Shown here piece after piece: positions 56,615-64,000 of a stretch of 64,000 nt of DNA. Where the stretch lies: assembly GCA_963585895.1 (NCBI GenBank), contig OY757911.1, positions 60,618,530-60,682,529 on the forward strand. Reading direction: 5' to 3'. Under the pieces are notes generated by a model. That model ran no database searches. It was not told the DNA's origin and saw only the letters and a program-made list of their open reading frames with translations. The stretch's first letter is position 1. Every line of letters starts with the position of its first letter. Source of the DNA: Sepioteuthis lessoniana (taxonomy: Eukaryota; Mollusca; Cephalopoda; Myopsida; Loliginidae). The translations under genes were made by a program, and so were the position numbers.

Positions 56615-57344
56615 TTAAGATTACAACAAAAACGTCAGAGATCTCACCTTCCGTTCTTTGTTTCTTTTTAAATTTTATGTATACAGACACACAGATGTTC
56701 TCACAGAACGCTACATTTGTGTTTTAAGTTATTAGGAGATTTTTAAGAATGGTCTCTACTGACACCCTTGAACCTTTAGGTAGTGGGTATGTCGGACAAT
56801 CCTGGAGGTTTGATTTAGAGGTAATAAGCCCTTGCTGCTGAAACAATCCTGATAAAGATTTAAATTCAAGTAAGCGTTGGTTGATTGGCTAGAGGCAGTC
56901 ACATAAGTTTTGAGAGATTTAGTTAAATTCAAAAAGTGAGGAAGAAACTAGAAAGCAATTAGATGAGGCTGGTAACTTAGAGTTCAAGTAAAACCTTTTC
57001 CCACTATACTAGCCTTAACGGCTCGTAAAAGAAAAGTTTGACACTTTTCTGTCATCGCTCGGGGAAAAACAGCATATCTTTATTTTTGAGACCGTACCCA
57101 AAAAATATCAACAGGAAATAAATGTCAGTGATTTTTGCGACCAACATTTTTGTCGTTCCTTTTTATCCTTGGAATCAAATGACAATCTTTTTCCTGTAAG
57201 TCCCGAGACCATCAAAATATACTACACATCCATCTTCGATTGGAGTACAGAGAAGAGACATTTGAATCTTCAGTAGATTCTACGGAGAAATACAAATCTG
57301 TAAATAAATACTTCCGTCACTTATAGCGGGAAGTAGACTCTGCA
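55933..57344. other. No gene; one (TTTC)n microsatellite
   Basis: AT-rich DNA; the TTTC run is at 56583-56616. The minus frame at 56205-56438 is not recognised. Confidence 0.5.
56583..56616. repeat. (TTTC)n microsatellite
   Basis: Eight TTTC units. Confidence 0.95.
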
Positions 57345-57655
57345 GTATTTGCCGAGCATCCCACCATCCGGACGAGTGTGGCACCAGGCCTTTTTTAAGG
57401 TGAGCCCGGGCGCAGGACCGTAGCACAGACGTGCTCAGCGTCGGCATTCTCCTAAAAAGGGGCGCCTTTGGCGTTAGGCGATAAACCTAACCCCTCTAAG
57501 GAGCGTTAAAGCCTGATGGGACAGCCCCCTGAGGCTTGAGGTATGTCCAGTGACGTGACACGGCTAGATCCGTACCGCTGACACCACGACCGGTCGAAGT
57601 GTGTCCCATCAACTGGATTCTGCTGATTGAAATCAGGGAAGTGGACCACTGACAG
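57345..57655. other. GC-rich block of unknown origin
   Basis: About 300 bp clearly richer in G+C than its surroundings (GGTGAGCCCGGGCGCAGGAC, AAGGGGCGCCTTTGGCGTTA). Several short inverted repeats are present. No frame, RNA gene or repeat head is recognised; it lies directly upstream of a Rep-E copy. Confidence 0.4.
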
Positions 57656-57664
57656 AAAATTATT

Positions 57665-58165
57665 CCGTCGGCTGGGACTGTAGAGTACAACAATTGCATC
57701 TCTGCAGAGGGGTAAGACTCCAACCAAACGAGTGTTCTAGATATGACACTGAACGATCTGATGATAAGGTTTCAGTAATGCTGGAGCTTTGGGGAATGTG
57801 GAGAACCCCTTCATTTCCATCGCTCCCAGGTTCACACTGGTTCGGAGTGGTAGCACCTGATAGGGTCCTATCTATGGTTCAAATAGAACTAAACTGCGTA
57901 CTCATCCAAAACTAAATTCTTTGAAGTAGAATTGTTTTTGGAATTTAATTGTGTGTAAATAAAAACTATACTTATATAAAACTGAGTTGTTTGAAATAGA
58001 ACTGTTTGACTAAAATGAATAGCTTGAAATAGAAAAGTTTTTGACAATTAAACTGTGTACTCATGCTAAACCCAATCCTTTGAAATAGAACTGTTAACTC
58101 GCATAAAAATAGATTAAACATTAAATAACCTACAAAGGTTGATATTTCATAAAACACAAACAAAC
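57665..58165 (+). mobile_element. Rep-E retroposon copy
   Basis: Head from TCGGCTGGGACTGTAGAGTA, junction GATAGGGTCCTATCTATGGT, three to four array units and a tail (AACATTAAATAACC, GGTTGATATTTC) ending ACACAAACAAAC. The RLE LINE cluster follows at once. Confidence 0.88.
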
Positions 58166-58169
58166 AGAA

Positions 58170-58468
58170 AGCGAAAAAAGAGATAAATGACTAGACCTTG
58201 CTAGAGAACAAAAAAAAAAAATAGAACATGAAGGTTAATATCATAGCAATTGTAATTGGTATGCTTGGAACAATCCCCAAATGATTGGTAAAGGGAGTAG
58301 AAGACTTGGAAATAAGACGAAAAGTGGAGACCATCGAAATCGGAGCTAGAATACTGAGAAGAATTCTGGTAACATGAGGAAACTTGTCATTGAAAATCCA
58401 GTGGAAGATCATCAGCTCACCCTGGTGTAAAAACTCTCAAAGGTGTATAATAATAATAATAATAATAA
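58170..58468 (+). mobile_element. RLE-type LINE 3' fragment
   Basis: C-terminal coding remnant (NVKAN-type VNIIAIVIGMLGTI block), 3' end CTCTCAAAGG and an (AAT)n tail at 58448-58470. Confidence 0.8.
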
Positions 58469-58486
58469 TAAACGAACAAATGACAT

Positions 58487-58868
58487 ATGCACAACACACC
58501 ATATGTCCTGAAAAATGTACACATAAACTCCTCTGTGATTCTGAGATACAAACCTAATCTTGGCCAGACGGCTAGACCTAATAACAAACAACAAAAATAT
58601 AAAAGAGAAATTAGAGAGTTGTTGACTTTGCTGTCTCGGCTGACTTCGGAGTAAAACAGAAAGAAAGTGAAAAGAAGGATAAGTACCTCGACCTTATAAA
58701 AGAATTGAAGAAAAAACAAAAAACGGTGGAACATGAAAGTGACGATTATACCGATTGTAATTGGTGCCCTTGGTACAGTTACCGAAGGATTGGTAAAGGG
58801 ACTAGAGGACTTGGAAATAGTAACTAAAGGGTTATTAAAAGGACTGTAGGACTCAGAGGTTGGGGGAC
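58487..58868 (+). mobile_element. RLE-type LINE fragment
   Basis: From the start of the endonuclease region (ILRYKPNLGQTARP, VDFAVSADFGVKQKE-like) to the C-terminal helices, without a 3' end. It is joined directly to the next copy. Confidence 0.75.
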
Positions 58869-58887
58869 CAGAGATGAACTTAAACAA

Positions 58888-59175
58888 ATGGATCAAAGAA
58901 CAAGAAAACTAATGACCATGCATAAGGCATTTCATCCCAGAGACGACGTTGACAGACTATATGTATCTAGAAAAGAGGGAGGAAGAGGACTTGCCCGCAC
59001 CGAAGACAGCGTTGATACATCGATACAACGGCTCGAAGACTACATAGAAAAACATGAACGAGTACTAATTATTGCCATCAGAAACGATACGGACGACACG
59101 ATAGTTGATAAAATGACAACAACTAGGAAAGAAAAATGGGAGAAAAGCAACTCTATGGCCACTTTAAACGACTAA
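58888..59175 (+). pseudogene. RLE LINE post-RT segment, 95-codon open frame
   Basis: MDQRTRKLMTMHKAFHPRDD, VDRLYVSRKEGGRGLARTED and so on to TTTRKEKWEKSN, after which a frameshift interrupts. In this LINE the segment follows the RT thumb. It is a remnant since RT and most of the endonuclease are missing. Confidence 0.85.
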
Positions 59176-59430
59176 TAAACAACATCTCACACCAGAAAAC
59201 CTGGACCTAGCTAAGAAAAGGAAACCTTAAGAGAGAAACGGAATCCCTCCTAATAGCAGCACAGGACAACGCCATAAGGACCAATCATATCAAAGCGAAA
59301 ATAGATAAGAAGCAACAAAACAGTAAATGTAGGCCATGCGGTGACAGAGACGAAACGATCACTCACATAATAAGCGAATGCTGCAAATTAGCACAGATGG
59401 AGTATAAGGCGAGACACGACTGGGTCGCCA
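59155..59430 (+). pseudogene. RLE LINE zinc-knuckle region (second frame)
   Basis: Continues the preceding segment in a shifted frame (LYGHFKRLINNISHQKTWT, stop, LRKGNLKRETESLLIAAQDN). It includes a complete CX2CX8HX4C finger (KCRPCGDRDETITHIISECC). This finger type precedes the restriction-like endonuclease in R2/R4/NeSL-like non-LTR elements and is the main reason for the RLE call. There is one in-frame TAG. Confidence 0.85.
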
Positions 59431-59788
59431 GGTAATCCACTGGGAAATGTGCAAGAAATATGTGCAAGAAATATGCACAGAATAAATCTGAAGGAATGTG
59501 AAAAAAGATAAGTGCTTCGACCTTGCTACGGAATTGAAAAAGCTGTGGAACACGAAAGTGACGATTGTGCCAATTGTGATTGGTTCTTTTGGCACAATAA
59601 CTAAAGGATGATTAAAAGGCTTGGAGGACTTGGAAGATGGCGGACGGGTAGAGACTATCCAAATGACAGCATTACTGAGAACGGCCAAAATACTGAGAAG
59701 AGTCCTGGAGACTTGAGGAGACTTGCTGTCACTTAAACTCCAGTGAAAAACCATCAGCTAATACCGATGTGAAAAACTCTAAAAGAGT

Positions 59789-59789
59789 A

Positions 59790-59825
<36 letters not shown>
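59789..59825. repeat. (AAT)n tail of the RLE LINE
   Basis: About twelve AAT units directly after the LINE 3' end; tail and microsatellite are the same sequence. Confidence 0.9.
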
Positions 59826-59827
<2 letters not shown>

Positions 59828-59928
59828 ACCAAGAGCTACTGAATGTTATATAAATGTCCCTCATCCCGGCAAAACATTCAACTGTGTATGGTAGCTTGAA
59901 AGCCACTCAAACAACTCCCGTTATATAT

Positions 59929-61768
59929 CATCATCATCATCATATCGTGCTGGCAGCACGGATATCCCTGACCCTCTTTCGCCACTCCTCCCTATCGTTC
60001 ATCGCCCTAGGTAGGTCTTCAGGACAACAACCTGTATCCTCACATAGCTGCTGAATGTACGTTCGTGCTGGTCGTCCTGCTTTTGCGCGGCCGTGTGTGG
60101 GGATCCATAAGAGTACATCTCTTATGAGTTCATCTCTGCTTCTCCAGCAATGTCCTGCATGTCTGGTTCGTCTAACTCGAATAGTTTTCGTGATAGGGGG
60201 CAGGTGGCCATACAGTTGGTGTCTTGTTGGGTGTTGCCGCCAGGACTTGTTGAGGATTGCACGCAGCATTCTTGTGTAATTGCCATCTAGTTTCTTCTCC
60301 AGCTGTTTTGTTAGCGTCCATGTAGTGCATCCATATAGCAGTATCGATGTGACCGCTGCCTGGAAGAAACTGCGTTTCATTTTATCGGTTAGGTCTGATT
60401 TCCATATAGTCGATAGCCTATTGATAGCTGTCCATGCTTTCGTTAACCTCGTTTCGATGTCCTTTTCGGTTGATTCGACGCTGCTTCCTAGGTACGTGAA
60501 TTTGTCTACTAGTTTAAGAGGGGTTCCTTCTAGAGTGGAGATGTCCCCCGTTTGGTTATAGCACATATATTCCGTTTTATGTGCATTAACATGGAGGCCT
60601 ATGCTTGCTGCTGTTCGTTCCAAACTATGCAGAAGTGTTTCGGCTTGGTCAGGTGTATTTGCCAGTATCGCTATGTCATCGGCGTAGTCGGCGTCGGTAA
60701 TTGTTGTTGCGGGGTATCTTCTGCTTCTTTTCTTCGTCAGTTCGAAGCCATTCTCTTTGATTTTGTCAATCGATGTTCTAAGTACGTAGTCTAGACAAAT
60801 GATAAAGAGATACGGAGCCAGCGTGTCTCCTTGTAGTACTCCTGCTACTATGTCGAAGTATTCTGTGTCTCCATCTGGTGATCGTACTTTTATTTTAGTG
60901 TTTCTATAGAGAATCGTTATTGCCGCTACGGTTTCTTTAGGTATGCCGTACGCTAGTAGGATTTGTTCCATCTTTCCTCTGTGGATGGAGTCGAAAGCCT
61001 TGGTAAAGTCGACAAATATTAATGTCGCTTGTAGGTTCTTTGCCCGTACACCTTCAAGGATTCTGCGGATGGTTAATATTTGTGAGGTCGTAGATCTATT
61101 TCTTCGGAAGCCATTTTGGTTTTTTCTAAGTATGTTGTCGATTTTGGGTTCTATTCTGTTTCGTAGTAGGGCATTGTAGATTTTGGCAGCTATGGATGTA
61201 AGTGTTATGCCTCGGTAGTTTTTGGCTAATCCGAGGTCCCCCTTTTTAGGGAAGGGGAGTATGCATCCCTTCGTCCATCTATCTATCGGATTTTGATTGT
61301 ATACTGCGTTGCAGTGTCGGAGCAGTATGTCGTCGAATTGTCTGGTCTTCCATACTTCCGGGGGAATTTCGTCCAGTCCTGCAGCTTTTCTATTTTTAAT
61401 TTTTCTGAGAACCGAGTCGAGTTCTTCTTGTGTGAACGGTCCAAGTTTAATGTCTAATTGTTTGCTAATTATTCTGGTGATTGGTTCAGGCGTTATTTTT
61501 GGTGGGTTTCCAAGTAAGTTTTCGAAGTGCTGTTTCCACAGTTTTATTCTTTCTTGTTGGTTTGCTGCTTTAAGTTTTGCTTTGGCCGTGTTCTTTCTTC
61601 TGCTCACTTCGTTTATTGTTTGCCAGGCAATTCTAGATTGTCTATCTTCCACCGAGTCTCTAATCTTATCTATCTGATTTTGAATGTATTCTGTCTGTTC
61701 CTTTATATATATGCCTGTTAGTTGATATTGTGCCGTTTTTAGTTTTAAGGCATTTGTGTTTGTTGGGA
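59929..61768 (-). mobile_element. RTE-like LINE, 5' truncated, young, with 11 bp TSD
   Basis: The 3' end faces left with (CAT)n. The truncated 5' end is at about 61767. The perfect direct repeat CCGTTATATAT lies at 59918-59928 and 61769-61779. About 1.84 kb of the 3.2 kb element is present, with no stop in the RT frame. Confidence 0.95.
59940..61767 (-). pseudogene. RTE LINE reverse transcriptase, open frame, endonuclease missing
   Basis: About 608 codons open to the natural stop, starting at PTNTNALKLK. The frame's first 24 codons come from flanking DNA, so there is no genuine start. All RT motifs are kept: NGFRRNRSTTSQIL, FVDFTKAFDSIH, GVLQGDTLAPYLF, DADYADDIAILAN. The C-terminal GHCWRSRDEL...GRPARTYIQQLCEDTGCC is also present. 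It is the best template in the window for the RT sequence and shows the residues changed in the 38 kb copy (V for D, stops). Loss of the endonuclease and promoter makes it non-autonomous. Confidence 0.95.
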
Positions 61769-61773
61769 CCGTT

Positions 61774-61930
61774 ATATATATATATATAAAAAATACTAGT
61801 ATACATATATACATACATATATACATACATACATACATACATATATGCGTATAAGTATGTATATACGTATTTCGATATATGTATATATGTATTTCAATAT
61901 ATATATATATATATATATATTAGTGTTTTT
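61774..61930. repeat. (TA)n / (CATA)n microsatellite cluster
   Basis: Several TA and CATA runs between the two RTE copies. The minus frame's upstream tyrosine/isoleucine-rich residues derive from it. Confidence 0.9.
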
Positions 61931-61972
61931 CTGTTGTTGACATTGTATTTTGAGTAGAATTTTGCGGTCAAT

Positions 61973-62312
61973 ATCATCATCATCATCATATCGTGCTGGC
62001 AGCACGGATATCCCTGACCCTCTCTCGCCACTCCTCCCTATCGTTCATCGCCCTAGGTAGGTCTTCAGGACAACAACCTGTATCCTCACATAGCTGCTGA
62101 ATGTACGTTCGTGCTGGTCGTCCTGCTTTTGCGCAGCCGTGTGTGGGGATCCATAAGAGTACATCTCTTATGAGTTCATCTCTGCTTCTCCAGCAATGCC
62201 CTGCATGTCTGGTTCGCCTAACTTGAATAGTTTTCGTGATAGGGGGCAGGTGTCCGTACAGTTGGTGTCTTGTGGGGTGTTGCTGCCAGGACTTGTTCAG
62301 GATTGCACGCAG
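61973..62312 (-). mobile_element. RTE-like LINE, short 5'-truncated copy
   Basis: The last 340 bp of the RTE element, same orientation as the copy at 59929 and about 97 percent identical by eye, with its own (CAT)n end. No clear TSD. The coding remnant includes the complete GHCWRSRDEL...GRPARTYIQQL segment. Confidence 0.93.
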
Positions 62313-62531
62313 AGTCTTAAATGTTCTCGAAAAGACAGGAAAGGAAAGTAGATTGTTATTGAAAAGAATAGACTGTTAAGAAAATAAAATATTTATGTAT
62401 ATTGTGTATACTAAGACGTAAGTCCATTCAAGAAAAATTCATCATTTTCTTCAAAAGAAGCGTAGTTCAAAAGTAGATATCAAGGTATATCTGATGGCTG
62501 ACATAGTTGCATATCTACCAATAGATAAATA

Positions 62532-62822
62532 TTGGGGTGTCCTCGTGGTGTAATGGTTAAAGCGATGCACTGCGGAATCGTAGTACGCGAGTTCGTACTC
62601 CAGTCGCGCTATTATGTTCACTTTCGGGCAAATACCCTTGGGAAAGGTATGAACCCCCTTATTCTCCCTCCAGTTATGGGTAAATAGTAGGACGGACTAG
62701 GTTCTTCAGCCTTGGTGAGGCAACTAGTCTAGGAGAAGGAAAACTCTGAATTCAAACCTGTTAAACTCCGCTTAAAAATTGACCTTGTGTCATATCCTGC
62801 CCGAGCGGAGGGGTTGGTAAAT
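62532..62822 (+). mobile_element. Chimeric SINE: SINE-A head joined to SINE-B tail
   Basis: The first part is a near-consensus SINE-A head and body (GGTGTAATGGTTAAAGCG, GCACTGCGGAATCGTAGTAC, TTCACTTTCGGGCAAATACC, TTGGGAAAGGTATGAACCCC). At about 62685-62700, within the shared ATGGGTAAATAGTA area, it switches to SINE-B (TAGGTTCTTCAGCCTTGGTG, AACTAGTCTAGGAGAAGG, CTCCGC..GCGGAG, GGGGTTGGTAAATAG). Both halves are well preserved, so the element appears to have moved as a unit. Confidence 0.88.
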
Positions 62823-63009
62823 AGTACCAATAGATAAATAGCCACAATTATAAATATTGAGCCTTATATATAGCAAACATTTTCAATTTCCGTATATATC
62901 TTTTACTAGTCTTGTATTAGTCAACGCTATACCAAGTAAATATGAAATGAACACACTAGCGAAATTGTTATTATGTTCGTGAGATTAATATAGTCATTCT
63001 CACCTGGTG

Positions 63010-63673
63010 TTGCCCAGTCGGCTGGGGTTGTGGAATACACCGATTGCACCTCTGCTGAGGGTTAAGATCACCCCCAACGAGTGTCCTAGATATGACACTA
63101 AACAATCTGATGATAATGTTCCAATGATGCTGGGGCTTTGGGGAATTCGAAGCGTCCCTTCATTGCCATTGTTGCCTCGTCCACTCTAATCTGGAATGGT
63201 AGCATCCGATAGGGTCCTATCTATGGGTTCAATAGAACTAAACTGCATACTTATACTAAACTAAATTGTTTGAATTAGAACTGTTTGACTAAACTGAATA
63301 GCTTAAAAAAGAGATGCTTTTGACAATTAACCTATGTACTTACATTTAAACTGAGTATTTATGCTAAACTGGATTATTTAAAATGGAACTGTTTTTGACA
63401 TAGAAACTGTGCTTACGCTAGACTGAATTGTTTAATAGAGAACTGTTTTGATATTTAACTGTGGGTAAACAAAAGCTATAATTATACTAAACTAAATTAG
63501 CTATGTTTTACTAAACTGAATAGCTTGAAATAACAATGTTTTTGACAATTAAACTGTGCTCGGGCTAAACTTAATTATTTGAAATAGAACGGATTTTTGT
63601 ATAAATATAGATTTGGCATTAAATAACCTACAAAGGTTGATATACCATAAAACCCAAACAACCAAACAACTAA
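63010..63673 (+). mobile_element. Rep-E retroposon copy with perfect 11 bp TSD
   Basis: Starts TTGCCCAGTCGGCTGGGGTT and ends with AACCCAAACAACC. The direct repeat CTCACCTGGTG is at 62999-63009 and 63674-63684. 63235-63600 is an array of about six imperfect units. This copy defines the element's true ends. Confidence 0.95.
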
Positions 63674-63684
63674 CTCACCTGGTG

Positions 63685-64000
63685 GAGTACTATTATGGCC
63701 TTGTACCAGGATAGGGTAGTCTGGGTAAATACGATCGGATTGTTAACAGAATTTTCCTTACTTTCCAGTATTAGTGTAAATGTTTAAAGAGTTATCCGCA
63801 AAACTATTGGGTGAGATATAAAAATAAAAAAGCAAAAAAAAAACAAAACAAAAAAGCTAAAACAAAAAAAGAACAAAATATAAAAACAAAACAAAAACAA
63901 AAAAGATCAAAACAAACGTAAAGGTCAGATTGATGGTAGAGGTCAGATAGTTCATGGAAGAGTGCATTTTATCTAGAAGTGTAATCTTTGAAACGAAGAT
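63685..64000. other. A-rich sequence at the right edge
   Basis: AAAACAAAACAAAAAAG-type low complexity at 63820-63920; no gene. Confidence 0.6.

Larger units (their letters stand above)
58869..59826 (+). mobile_element. RLE-type LINE 3' part with intact zinc knuckle
   Basis: Begins at the post-RT segment and is the best-preserved RLE copy. The endonuclease core between the knuckle and the C-terminal helices is deleted (junction at about 59430-59490, where GTGCAAGAAATAT is duplicated). It ends in AAAAGAGTAAATAATAATAA and (AAT)n. Confidence 0.85.

Noticed and set aside
61796-62005. 69-codon minus-strand frame between RTE copies
   Set aside because: Mostly CATA/TA microsatellite plus the end of the LINE.

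Overview
This is a stretch of AT-rich animal genomic DNA with no gene that I can call intact. Nearly everything recognisable is a retroposon, a remnant of a mobile element, or a broken multi-copy gene. The dense tRNA-derived SINEs, an RTE-like LINE, a second LINE with a restriction-like endonuclease, long CA/TA/GA microsatellites and the absence of compact genes fit a large invertebrate genome. A lophotrochozoan, perhaps a mollusc such as a cephalopod, is my guess from the repeat style; nothing here proves it.

Repeat families, named here for convenience. Rep-E is a 450-700 bp retroposon with about 21 copies. It has a fixed head (blocks such as GAGTGTCCTAGATATGACAC and TAGGGTCCTATCTATGGGTC), a variable internal array built on AAACTGAATTGTTTGAAATA, and a 3' hairpin tail (GGCAT..AACC..GGTT..ATGCC) followed by CAAAC-type repeats. 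SINE-A has a tRNA-like head and essentially the same 3' tail as Rep-E. SINE-B has a tRNA-like head and a tail with CTCCGC..GCGGAG. SINE-C has a tRNA-like head and an ACTT-repeat end. SINE-D is a single 137 bp tRNA-like element with a perfect 14 bp target-site duplication (TSD).

Layout. 1-8 kb: Rep-E and SINE copies, with a satellite array made from Rep-E tails (3.27-3.79 kb). 7.9-10.7 kb: a Rep-E split by a twin-primed RTE LINE. 10.7-17.5 kb: more Rep-E and SINE copies and a CpG-rich block at 15.3-15.7 kb. 17.5-21.4 kb: a row of decayed RLE-type LINE fragments. 23.5-25.2 kb: pseudogene of a widespread invertebrate family of unknown function. 25.5-38 kb: SINEs, a TA-flanked MITE (27.3 kb), a solo LTR inside a SINE (32.2 kb) and tandem repeats. 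38.2-41.4 kb: a nearly full-length RTE LINE (endonuclease plus reverse transcriptase) with four visible lesions. 42.5-47 kb: SINE-D, nested RLE LINE/SINE insertions and a SINE-C palindrome. 47-52.2 kb: a DUF4817-type helix-turn-helix remnant, another RTE fragment and a second, inverted paralogue of the 23.5 kb pseudogene. 53-58.2 kb: Rep-E copies, a divergent RTE fragment and unexplained GC-richer blocks. 58.2-59.8 kb: a second RLE LINE cluster. 59.9-62.3 kb: two young 5'-truncated RTE copies, one with an open RT frame. 62.5-63.7 kb: a chimeric SINE-A/B and a Rep-E with a clear TSD.

There is no operon or pathway. The relationships that matter are between elements. Two unrelated heads (SINE-A and Rep-E) share one 3' tail, which implies one LINE machinery copied both. 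Nested insertions with TSDs give a relative age order. All coordinates of old repeats are approximate to about 10-30 bp.
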